Origin: Parazoarcus communis SWub3 = DSM 12120
Lineage (GTDB): Bacteria; Pseudomonadota; Gammaproteobacteria; Burkholderiales; Rhodocyclaceae
Length of the DNA stretch: 33,022 nt
NCBI RefSeq assembly: GCF_003226565.1
Contig: NZ_QKOE01000029.1
Location: 1 to 33,022 of the forward strand
Reading direction: 5' to 3'
Part shown: one piece after another, positions 25,997 to 33,022 of the stretch
Position numbering within the stretch: position 1 is the first letter of the stretch
How the letters are laid out: every line of letters begins with the position of its first letter
Notes under the pieces: model-generated
Database searches by the model: none
What the model was told of the DNA's origin: nothing
Seen by the model: the letters and a program-made list of their open reading frames with translations, nothing else
Position numbers and translations under genes: made by a program

Positions 25997-26725
25997 GTGA
26001 AGCTTCGGCATACCCTGATCAGCATTCCCGCCGACGGCATCTGGCTGGACGGCAAGCTTTCTCACGCGCCCGATGTCCGCGGCCTCGTGCTCATCGTGCA
26101 GCCCGGCGCCAGCGCAGCCGTCCATGCCCGCGAGGAACGCATTGCCGCCGGCCTGCAGCACGGCGGCCTGGCCACGCTGACGCTCGACCTGATTACCCGC
26201 CACGAGGAACAACGCGACCCTGACGCCCGCTTCAACGTCTCCCGTCTTGGCGAGCGGGTGCTCGCCGCAGCCGACTGGATCGAACATCAGCCACCGCTGA
26301 CGGCGCTACCCTTGGTCATCGTCGGCTCCGGCACCGCGAGTGCGGCGGCCATCCGTGCGGCGGTGAAGGCACCGACACGTTTCCAGGCCCTCGCCTGCCT
26401 GGCCGGCCGGCCGGATCTTGCCGGCGCCGGCCCGCTGCGCAGTCTCCGCACGCCTACGCTGTTCGTCGTAGGCAGGGACGACCCGGCCACTGCATTGCTG
26501 CGCCAGGCCTTCGACATGATTCCCGGCGACCACGACTGGCGCGCCGCACCAGGCCCCGAACCCGAGCACATGGCCCCCCTGCAGCAGGACGCAAGCGCCA
26601 CCATCCTGGCCGAGTGGATGGCCCGGCATCTTCCAGCACTGCCCGCCCCCCCGCCCGAACCACTGCCGCCGCAGCCTGAATCGTTACCGGATATGGTCGA
26701 TCGACCTGCAACCGATTCCATCTGA
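25997..26725 (+). CDS. Alpha/beta hydrolase-fold protein (dienelactone-hydrolase-like), nucleophile apparently lost
   Basis: The 242-residue protein reads like the small hydrolases often fused to or found beside phosphoribosyltransferases: RGLVLIVQPGAS, LTLDLIT, RPDLAGAGPLRSLRTPTLFVVGRDD. The acid Asp (D161/D162) and the His (H191 in EPEHMA) are present. Where relatives have G-A-S-T-G-A, this protein reads G110-S-G-T-A-S, so Gly112 sits in the nucleophile place. The oxyanion loop (HGSG in relatives) reads PGAS. Activity is therefore doubtful. The start is GTG at 25997; a TATAAC lies a few bases upstream. The C-terminal tail is proline-rich. It is 128 bp after the radical SAM gene. Confidence 0.75.
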   Translation: MKLRHTLISIPADGIWLDGKLSHAPDVRGLVLIVQPGASAAVHAREERIAAGLQHGGLATLTLDLITRHEEQRDPDARFNVSRLGERVLAAADWIEHQPPLTALPLVIVGSGTASAAAIRAAVKAPTRFQALACLAGRPDLAGAGPLRSLRTPTLFVVGRDDPATALLRQAFDMIPGDHDWRAAPGPEPEHMAPLQQDASATILAEWMARHLPALPAPPPEPLPPQPESLPDMVDRPATDSI

Positions 26726-26791
26726 GCGACTGCACATCAGTCGCCGCAGCGTCTAAAGTAAACATGAAGCCTTGGCTGGATTCAGCGATTC

Positions 26792-27331
26792 ATGTCGATT
26801 TCAGGCATCAACACTTCGAATACGGCCTATATCCCGACCAGCATGTCGGCCGGAGAGGGCCGTGGCACCAGAAGCACCGCTGCCAATGAAGAATTGAGCG
26901 CGGGGGATCAGCGCGTCCTCGAGCGCCTCAAGCAACGCGACCGCGAGGTGCGGGCTCACGAGCAGGCACATGTATCTGTCGGCGGCAGCCTGATCCTGTC
27001 CGGCCCCAACTACACTTACCAGACCGGGCCGGATAAACGCCCCTACGCCATTGGTGGTGAAGTCACCATCGATACCTCACCCGCGCGGACCGCCGAGGAA
27101 ACCCTGGTCAAGGCAGACCACATCCGGCGCACCGCCCTGGCACCGGCGGATCCTTCCCCGCAAGACCGGCAGGTGGCCGCCAAGGCCGACAGCATGGCGA
27201 GCGAGGCCCGGCTGGAGATCAATGCCGAACGCAACGGCGAACCCGACAATCGCGCCAGTCCGCTACAAGCGCTGTTCGACCGCATCAATGACCTGCCACC
27301 TGCCGGCGGCATGATCGACACCTACGCCTGA
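26792..27331 (+). CDS. SprA-like putative metalloprotease, catalytic HExxH
   Basis: The 179-residue protein contains REVRAHEQAHVSVGG with H56-E57-x2-H60, the zinc-protease signature. GPNYTYQTGPDKRPYAIGGEVTID follows, matching the family once annotated as putative metalloprotease CJM1_0395 or SprA-related. The domain occupies about 38-145. The N-terminal 35 residues look flexible (Ser/Thr-rich) and have no signal peptide. Substrate and role are not known to me. It is monocistronic by spacing: 66 bp before it and 163 bp after it. The ribosome site is weak. Confidence 0.8.
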   Translation: MSISGINTSNTAYIPTSMSAGEGRGTRSTAANEELSAGDQRVLERLKQRDREVRAHEQAHVSVGGSLILSGPNYTYQTGPDKRPYAIGGEVTIDTSPARTAEETLVKADHIRRTALAPADPSPQDRQVAAKADSMASEARLEINAERNGEPDNRASPLQALFDRINDLPPAGGMIDTYA

Positions 27332-27445
27332 AGCGATTGACTTGGCCGGGTGCGGACACCCCCGGGCGATCCGCCGATGCTCGCCCCTGTGCTGGTCAAG
27401 CTGCATGACCAAAGGCTCAGGCACGCCGCAGCCGGCCGCATCACC

Positions 27446-27451
27446 TATAAT
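27446..27451 (+). promoter_or_regulatory. Possible -10 element of mfd
   Basis: An exact TATAAT lies 43 bp before the mfd start in GC-rich DNA. No convincing -35 hexamer is present at normal spacing. A short GGGTG-CGGA-CACCC hairpin at 27348-27361 lies upstream and may end the previous transcript. Confidence 0.3.
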
Positions 27452-27494
27452 CCCCCGCTTCCCAGCCGTCAGCACGCCCTCCGGCAAGCCTCCA

Positions 27495-30400
27495 ATGCCC
27501 TCCTCGTTCGACCGCCTGTTGCCAGCCCTTGCATCCCTTCCGCTCCCCAAACCCGGTAGCCGTTTCGATCTGCCCACCCTAAGCGGGTCGGCCGATGCGC
27601 TCGCCATCGCCACACTGGCCGGACACGGGCGGATGCTGACCGTGGTGACGGCCAACCCGATTGACGCCCAGCGCCTGCTCGACGAAATCGCCTGGCTGGC
27701 ACCTGGCCTTCGCCTGCACCTGCTGCCCGACTGGGAAACCCTGCCCTACGACAACTTCTCGCCACATCAGGATCTGATCTCCGAGCGCCTGTCCACGCTG
27801 TATGCGATCACCCGTGGTGAGGTCGATGTCGTGCTGGTCCCGGCCAGCACTGCGCTCTACCGCATGGCTCCGCCCGCCTTCCTGGCGGCCTACACCTTCT
27901 TCCTGAAGCAGGGCGAGCGCCTGGATGTCGAGCAACTGCGCATGCAGATGGCAGTGGCAGGCTACGCCCATGTCACCCAGGTGGTCAGCCCGGGCGAGTT
28001 TTCGGTGCGTGGCGGTCTGGTCGACCTGTTCCCGATGGGCTCACCCTTGCCCTACCGGATCGACCTGTTCGATGACGAGATCGAGAGCATCAAGACCTTC
28101 GATCCGGACACCCAGCGCACGGTGTACCCGGTCAAGGAAATCCGCCTGCTGCCAGCGCGGGAGTTTCCGCTCGACGACACGGGCCGCAGCAGCTTTCGCG
28201 GCCGTTTCCGCGAAACCTTCGAAGGCGACCCCACCCGTGCCTCGATCTACAAGGACGTGTCGAACGGCATTGCCCCGGCTGGCATCGAGTACTACCTGCC
28301 GCTGTTCTTCGACGACACCGCGACGCTGTTCGACTATCTTCCTACCGACGTCCCGGTGCTGCTGCATCGCGATGTACCCGCTGCGATTGCCGAGTTCTGG
28401 CGCGACACCCGCTCGCGCTACGACCTGCTCAAGGGAGACCGCAGCCGTCCGGTGCTGGCACCTGAACAGTTGTTTCTCAGTGACGAAGCCTTCTTCATCG
28501 CGCTCAAGGACCGTCCACGCCTGGCAATCGGCGCTCAAGGGCACGGCGACCCTGCCGCCCTGCCCTTGCCGGAACTGGCTGTCGAACGCAAGGCCACCGA
28601 TCCACTGCATCGGCTGAAGGCCTTCCGCGACGGGTTCAAGGGGCGGATCCTGCTGCTGGCCGATTCACCCGGCCGGCGCGAGACCATGGCCGAGTACCTT
28701 GGCGAATATGGACTCAAGCCGGAAGCCAGCGGGGATTTTGCCGCCTTCCTGGATACGGATACCGGGTTTGCCCTCGGTACGGCACCGCTCGGCACCGGCT
28801 TCATCCTCCCCGAAGCTCAGCTGGCGGTCATTACCGAAACCGAACTCTATGCGGCCACCGCCCGCAGCCGCACCCGCCGAGACAATCGCAAGGCCGCCAC
28901 CATGGAAGGCTGGCTGCGCGACTTGTCGGAGCTCAAGCTTGGCGACCCGGTGGTGCACGTATCGCATGGCATCGGCCGCTACCTTGGCCTGATCCACATG
29001 AACCTCGGCGAGGGCGACACCGAATTCCTGCACCTGGAGTACAACGGCGGCGACAAGCTGTATGTGCCGGTGTCGCAGCTTCACGTCATCACCCGCTATG
29101 CCGGCGCCGACCCCGAGGCAGTGGACCTGCACAAACTGGGCTCCGGCCAATGGGAGAAAGCCAAGAAGAAGGCTGCGATGCAGGTGCGCGACACCGCCGC
29201 CGAGCTGCTCGCCCTCTACGCCCAACGTGCAGCGCGTCCGGGTCACCGCTTCGACTTCCGCCAGCACGACCTCGAGGCCTTCGCCGAAGGTTTCGGTTTC
29301 GAGACCACGCCCGACCAGCAGTCCGCCATCGATGCGGTGGTTTCCGACATGAAGTCCGGCCGGCCGATGGACCGTCTGGTGTGTGGCGACGTCGGCTTTG
29401 GCAAGACCGAGGTTGCCCTGCGCGCGGCCTTCATCGCGGTGCAGGATGGCAAGCAGGTGGTGGTGCTGTGCCCGACCACGCTGCTTGCCGAACAGCATTA
29501 CCAGACCTTTGCCGACCGCTTTGCCGACTGGCCGATCCGCATCGCCGAGCTGTCGCGCTTCAAATCCGCCAAGGAACAGGCCGAGGCATTGCAGCACCTG
29601 GGCGAAGGCAAGGTGGACATCATCATCGGCACCCATCGCCTGCTGCAGAAGGACGTGGTGTTCAAGCGTCTGGGGCTGGTCATCATCGACGAGGAGCACC
29701 GTTTCGGTGTGCGTCAGAAAGAAGCGCTGAAAACCCTGCGCAGCGAGGTCGACATCCTGACCCTGACCGCCACCCCCATCCCGCGTACGCTCGGCCTGGC
29801 GATGGAAGGCCTGCGCGAGTTCTCGGTCATCGCCACCGCGCCGCAGAAGCGTCTGGCGATCAAGACCTTCGTGCAACGCGCCAGCCGCGGCATCATCCGC
29901 GAAGCGGTGCTGCGTGAGTTCAAACGCGGCGGCCAGGTGTACTTCCTGCACAACGAGGTCGACACCATCGAGAACATGCGCAACGACCTCGAAGAACTGT
30001 TGCCCGAGGCACGCATCGTGGTCGGGCATGGTCAGTTGCCCGAGCGCGAACTCGAGCGGGTGATGCGCGACTTCACCCAGCAGCGCGCCAACCTGCTGCT
30101 GTGTACCACCATCATCGAAACCGGTATCAACATCCCCACCGCCAACACCATCATCATCAACCGTGCAGACCGTTTCGGGCTGGCCCAACTGCACCAGTTG
30201 CGCGGCCGTGTGGGCCGCAGCCACCACCAGGCCTATGCCTATCTGCTGACCGACGCCAACGCCAAACCCACCGCACAGGCGCAGAAGCGCCTGGAAGCCA
30301 TCTCCATGATGGACGAGCTCGGCTCGGGCTTCTACCTGGCGATGCACGATCTGGAGATCCGCGGTGCTGGCGAGGTGCTGGGCGAAAACCAGTCGGGCGA

Positions 30401-30935
30401 GATCCAGCAGGTCGGCTTCAGCCTGTATACCGAGATGCTCAAGCGTGCGGTCAAGGATCTGCAGGCCGGCAAGGAGCCCGACCTTGCCCAACCGCTGGAG
30501 GTGGTGTCGGAAATCAACCTGCACACCCCCGCGCTGCTGCCGACCGATTACTGCCCCGACGTACAGGAGCGGCTGACCCTCTACAAGCGCCTGGCCAACT
30601 GCGAGGCCGAGGACGAGTTGCGCGACCTGCAGGAAGAGCTCATCGACCGTTTCGGCGAACTGCCGCCGCAAACCCAGGCCCTGCTCGAGACCCATCGCCT
30701 GCGGCTGATCCTGAAGCCCTGGGACGTGCAGAAGCTCGATGCGTCGGAGGCGCAGATCACCGTACAGTTCGGCAAGGCCGCGCCGATCGACCCGGTGAAG
30801 GTGATCTTCCTGATCCAGAAGGACAAGACCACCAAGATGGCAGGCCCCGACAAACTGGTTCGCCGCATCGCCCTGCCCGACCTCAAGCAACGGGTCAAGG
30901 GCGTGCGAGACCTGCTGGAAGCGGTCAAGGCCTGA
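27495..30935 (+). CDS. mfd: Transcription-repair coupling factor Mfd
   Basis: Mfd removes stalled RNA polymerase at DNA lesions and recruits UvrA. The 1146-residue protein has the N-terminal UvrB-like region (about 1-340), a CarD-like RNA-polymerase interaction domain from about 480 (GDPVVHVSHGIGRYLG, LEYNGGDKLYVPVSQL) and a superfamily 2 helicase core. The core has Walker A GDVGFGKTE near 630 and DEEH near 732, then LTLTATPIPRTL and the TRG-region sequence RADRFGLAQLHQLRGRVGRS. The C-terminal domain that controls UvrA binding starts near 1000. Length matches the family (about 1150). I use the ATG at 27495; an upstream extension to 27342 has no family similarity. Confidence 0.98.
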   Translation: MPSSFDRLLPALASLPLPKPGSRFDLPTLSGSADALAIATLAGHGRMLTVVTANPIDAQRLLDEIAWLAPGLRLHLLPDWETLPYDNFSPHQDLISERLSTLYAITRGEVDVVLVPASTALYRMAPPAFLAAYTFFLKQGERLDVEQLRMQMAVAGYAHVTQVVSPGEFSVRGGLVDLFPMGSPLPYRIDLFDDEIESIKTFDPDTQRTVYPVKEIRLLPAREFPLDDTGRSSFRGRFRETFEGDPTRASIYKDVSNGIAPAGIEYYLPLFFDDTATLFDYLPTDVPVLLHRDVPAAIAEFWRDTRSRYDLLKGDRSRPVLAPEQLFLSDEAFFIALKDRPRLAIGAQGHGDPAALPLPELAVERKATDPLHRLKAFRDGFKGRILLLADSPGRRETMAEYLGEYGLKPEASGDFAAFLDTDTGFALGTAPLGTGFILPEAQLAVITETELYAATARSRTRRDNRKAATMEGWLRDLSELKLGDPVVHVSHGIGRYLGLIHMNLGEGDTEFLHLEYNGGDKLYVPVSQLHVITRYAGADPEAVDLHKLGSGQWEKAKKKAAMQVRDTAAELLALYAQRAARPGHRFDFRQHDLEAFAEGFGFETTPDQQSAIDAVVSDMKSGRPMDRLVCGDVGFGKTEVALRAAFIAVQDGKQVVVLCPTTLLAEQHYQTFADRFADWPIRIAELSRFKSAKEQAEALQHLGEGKVDIIIGTHRLLQKDVVFKRLGLVIIDEEHRFGVRQKEALKTLRSEVDILTLTATPIPRTLGLAMEGLREFSVIATAPQKRLAIKTFVQRASRGIIREAVLREFKRGGQVYFLHNEVDTIENMRNDLEELLPEARIVVGHGQLPERELERVMRDFTQQRANLLLCTTIIETGINIPTANTIIINRADRFGLAQLHQLRGRVGRSHHQAYAYLLTDANAKPTAQAQKRLEAISMMDELGSGFYLAMHDLEIRGAGEVLGENQSGEIQQVGFSLYTEMLKRAVKDLQAGKEPDLAQPLEVVSEINLHTPALLPTDYCPDVQERLTLYKRLANCEAEDELRDLQEELIDRFGELPPQTQALLETHRLRLILKPWDVQKLDASEAQITVQFGKAAPIDPVKVIFLIQKDKTTKMAGPDKLVRRIALPDLKQRVKGVRDLLEAVKA

Positions 30936-30957
30936 CCCCCAACGGAACGCATCGAAC

Positions 30958-31923
30958 ATGCTGATCAACTGTACCGCCTACCAGCATGGCCGCAAGTTGG
31001 CCGATCTGCCGATCGACGATATCAGCGACTATCTGCAGAAACCGGACTGCTTCGTCTGGGTGGCGCTCAAGGACGCCACCCCGGAAGAACTCGCACAGAT
31101 GAAGCAGGAGTTCGGCCTGCACGAACTGGCCATCGAAGATGCCAACCATGGCCACCAGCGCCCCAAGGTCGAGGAGTACGACGACGAGGTTTTTGCGGTC
31201 ATGCACCTCATCGAGGAGCAGGAAGGCCGGCTGCAGGTGGGCGAAGTCCATGTGTTCGTCGGCCCCAACTACATCCTGTCGGTACGCAACCGCAGCCAGC
31301 AGGGTTTTCTGGGTGTCCGGTCGCGTTGCGAGCGTGAGCCGAAGATGCTGGCCAAAGGCTCGGGCTATGTGTTCTACGCCTTGATGGATGCGGTGGTGGA
31401 TCGCTACTTTCCGCTGATCGAAAAGCTCGAGACCGAGCTCGAGGCCATGGAAGAGCGCATCTTCACCAAGGGTGCCGCGCGCCTGAACATCCGCCGCCTG
31501 TACCGCCTCAAGCGCAAGGTCACGCTGCTCAAGCATGCGGTGACCCCGCTGATGGAAGCCGCCGGCAAGCTGCACAGCGGCCGCGTACCTGCGGTGTGTG
31601 CCAACAGCCGCCATTACTTCCGCGACGTCTACGATCATCTCGCCCGCATCAACGCCTCGCTGGACGGCATTCGCGACACCATCGGCACCGCCATCCAGGT
31701 CAACCTGTCCATGGTCACCATCGACCAGACCGAGGTCAGCAAACGTCTTGCCGCCTGGGCCGGCATCTTCGCGGTTGCCACCGCCTTTGCCGGCATCTGG
31801 GGCATGAACTTCAACCACATGCCCGAGCTGCAGTGGGAATACGGCTACCTGTTCGGCCTCGGAGTCATCGCCGCCTCCAGTGGCCTGCTGTACTGGCGAT
31901 TCAAGAAGGCGCGCTGGTTGTAA
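30958..31923 (+). CDS. corA: Magnesium/cobalt channel CorA
   Basis: CorA is a pentameric inner-membrane channel for Mg2+ and Co2+. The 321-residue protein has a large N-terminal cytoplasmic domain and a long stalk helix. Two C-terminal membrane segments lie at about 262-281 and 295-315, separated by the signature G282-M-N284 (IWGMNFNHMPELQWEYGY). The C-terminus is basic (RFKKARWL), as expected for the cytoplasmic end. It lies 22 bp after mfd and could be read with it. Confidence 0.95.
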   Translation: MLINCTAYQHGRKLADLPIDDISDYLQKPDCFVWVALKDATPEELAQMKQEFGLHELAIEDANHGHQRPKVEEYDDEVFAVMHLIEEQEGRLQVGEVHVFVGPNYILSVRNRSQQGFLGVRSRCEREPKMLAKGSGYVFYALMDAVVDRYFPLIEKLETELEAMEERIFTKGAARLNIRRLYRLKRKVTLLKHAVTPLMEAAGKLHSGRVPAVCANSRHYFRDVYDHLARINASLDGIRDTIGTAIQVNLSMVTIDQTEVSKRLAAWAGIFAVATAFAGIWGMNFNHMPELQWEYGYLFGLGVIAASSGLLYWRFKKARWL

Positions 31924-31951
31924 GACAGCGCCGGTGCACCGAATTACAACC
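31916..31951 (+). terminator. Perfect inverted repeat at the corA stop codon
   Basis: GGTTGTAA (31916-31923, including the stop codon) and TTACAACC (31944-31951) form a perfect 8-bp inverted repeat. Between them is a second palindrome, CGGTGCACCG (31932-31941). This could end or protect the corA transcript; there is no clean T-run, so a protein-binding site is an alternative. Confidence 0.3.
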
Positions 31952-32007
31952 GCTTTATCGCGTTGAAATGTGGGGCGGTGAGAACTGCGGGTTGGTCATG
32001 TCAGCGC

Positions 32008-32037
32008 TCGTCAGAGACCTCCATCCTCCAGTAGAAT
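32008..32037 (+). promoter_or_regulatory. Possible sigma-70 promoter of the DUF488 gene
   Basis: TCGTCA (32008-32013) and TAGAAT (32032-32037) are separated by 18 bp, a fair match to TTGACA and TATAAT. The start codon follows 22 bp later, after an AAAGGGG ribosome site. Confidence 0.35.
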
Positions 32038-32059
32038 TCCGGCTCAAAGGGGCTCATCA

Positions 32060-32542
32060 ATGACTGTTTTCACCATAGACTACGAAGGACTGGCCATCGA
32101 CGCGTTCATGTCCTTGCTCACAGAGCACGGTATCGACACCGTCGTGGACATCCGCGAGCTCCCCCAGTCACGCAAGCCCGGATTTTCGAAGAAGGCGCGA
32201 GCCAAGGTGTTGAACCTTTCCGGCTTTGAGTACATCCACATGGCTGATTTGGGCTGCCCGAAGCCGGTACGTGACCGCTATCGCGAAGATGATAATTGGG
32301 CGCGTTACACCGAAGGCTTCCTGAAGCATCTCAACACCCAAGAAGCCGCCATTGCCGAACTATCTGGGCTTGCAGGATCGTCAAACTGCGCTTTGCTGTG
32401 CTACGAGGCCAACTTCAATTTCTGCCACCGCTCAATGGTGGCCGATGCCGTACGCGACTACTGCGGCGCGGACATCGAGCATATCAAGACGTCGGATGCT
32501 AGAACAACGAGCCCTGCCTCGCCTCGACTGGCTTTTGCTTAG
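32060..32542 (+). CDS. DUF488 domain protein
   Basis: The 160-residue protein shows the DUF488 pattern. An N-terminal VVDIRELPQSRKPGFSK (about 28-44) precedes YIHMADLGCPK, and a late LLCYEANFNFCHRSMVADAV (about 112-131) carries the conserved Cys, Cys-His and Arg. The molecular function of DUF488 is not established. The last 15 residues overlap the convergent gene on the other strand by 44 bp. A strong ribosome site (AAAGGGG) precedes the ATG. The gene sits at the start of what looks like a different region from the housekeeping genes to its left, possibly an acquired segment. Confidence 0.85.
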   Translation: MTVFTIDYEGLAIDAFMSLLTEHGIDTVVDIRELPQSRKPGFSKKARAKVLNLSGFEYIHMADLGCPKPVRDRYREDDNWARYTEGFLKHLNTQEAAIAELSGLAGSSNCALLCYEANFNFCHRSMVADAVRDYCGADIEHIKTSDARTTSPASPRLAFA

Positions 32543-33022
32543 GCGGGTAGATCAAACTGATGATCAGCCACTGATCCTGGAAGCGGTGCTGGTTGCCCAT
32601 CAGGAACATCAAGTCCCTGACCCCAAGCTGCTTCTCCAGCTTCGCACGGAACGGTACTTCCCAATCGGCACCGTGGCTGCGGCGGCAGTTCCAAAAGAAC
32701 GCGCCGACCTCCCAATCGACGATCTTATGCTTGCGCTCCTTCTCGCCCTCGGACGTTTCGCATACGTACCGATAGTAGAAGTCGAATGGCACCTTGCGTA
32801 GGTCTTTGACCTGTCTCTCGACCTCGGCCTCGGCCTCGGAAAAGAGATTGTCCTGCATCTGCTCGCGCATCAGCTTCTCTCTTTCCTCGTCCGTCCCCCT
32901 CTGGGTCAAGATGGTTGTCGCCTCGATAGAATCTGAAACTCGAGGGCGATAACGGAAGAACGAAGTGGCCAGATACGGACAAGCATTCAAGGACAAGGCG
33001 GTAGCACGGTTGTTGCCCCCGG
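32499..33022 (-). CDS. Unrecognised protein convergent with DUF488, C-terminal part only
   Basis: The minus-strand frame is open from the window edge to a TAG at 32499-32501, giving at least 173 residues. The N-terminus is outside the window: upstream codons remain open and read as protein (NNRATALSLNACPYLA). I recognise no family. Visible features are a charged helix with many Glu and Arg, an aromatic segment FDFYYRYVC, DWEVGAFFWNCRRS, and a hydrophobic DLMFLMGNQHRF followed by WLIISLIYPPK. It ends RQGSLF, which fits the Q-x-[S/D]-L-F pattern of beta-clamp-binding peptides. Its 3' end overlaps the DUF488 gene by 44 bp. Confidence 0.6.
   Translation of the reverse strand, partial: GGNNRATALSLNACPYLATSFFRYRPRVSDSIEATTILTQRGTDEEREKLMREQMQDNLFSEAEAEVERQVKDLRKVPFDFYYRYVCETSEGEKERKHKIVDWEVGAFFWNCRRSHGADWEVPFRAKLEKQLGVRDLMFLMGNQHRFQDQWLIISLIYPPKQKPVEARQGSLF

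Noticed and set aside
26751-26785. TAAAGTAA sequence before the SprA-like gene as a second sigma-28 promoter
   Set aside because: The sequence 11 bases later (TGGCTGGA) does not match GCCGATAA.
28665-30968. 767-codon antisense frame over mfd
   Set aside because: Shadow frame; the sense strand encodes an intact Mfd of standard length.

Overview
The window is a GC-rich bacterial chromosome segment. The proteins read as betaproteobacterial, and Rhodocyclales (Azoarcus/Thauera/Zoogloea-like) is my best guess. That placement is inferred from gene content and protein style, not from a marker gene. No rRNA or tRNA gene was seen.

Layout: (1) 1-974 is the right end of an IS21-family insertion sequence: the istA tail, istB and a terminal repeat region. 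(2) 992-2119 is a type I-E style CRISPR array with 19 repeats and 18 spacers. Its leader side abuts the IS end, its far end decays, and no cas gene is visible. (3) 2120-2600 has no convincing gene. A minus-strand PhoX/DUF839 Tat-exported protein follows (2601-4247). (4) 4497-17128 is a complete chemotaxis operon on the + strand behind a very good sigma-28 (FliA) promoter: a receptor-like protein with a CheZ-like motif, cheY, cheA, cheW, two large PAS-containing chemoreceptors, cheR, cheD and cheB. A small candidate ORF and a two-receiver diguanylate cyclase lie at its end. (5) 18785-20759 holds an unassigned four-helix membrane protein and a MATE exporter. The convergent ispD-ispF pair (MEP isoprenoid pathway) lies at 20797-21998. 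(6) 22125-25868 holds an MgtC/DUF4010 membrane protein, then the tightly packed AmmeMemoRadiSam trio (MEMO-like, AMMECR1-like, radical SAM). The biochemical role of this trio is not established as far as I know. (7) 25997-31923 carries a probable inactive alpha/beta hydrolase, an HExxH protein of the SprA-like family, mfd and corA. (8) From 32060 to the end are a DUF488 protein and a convergent, overlapping, unrecognised gene that runs off the window.

How the parts fit: the chemotaxis block is self-contained. It has a kinase, adaptor, regulator, both adaptation enzymes, the deamidase, and two receptors that end in the xWxxF tail known to tether CheR/CheB. The missing piece is a stand-alone cheZ; the first gene carries an FQDxxxQ sequence like the CheZ active-site motif. 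The most open biology is in the AmmeMemoRadiSam operon, the CheZ-like receptor, the GFF repeats in the CheA linker, the IS-capped CRISPR array, and the DUF488/partner pair at the right edge.
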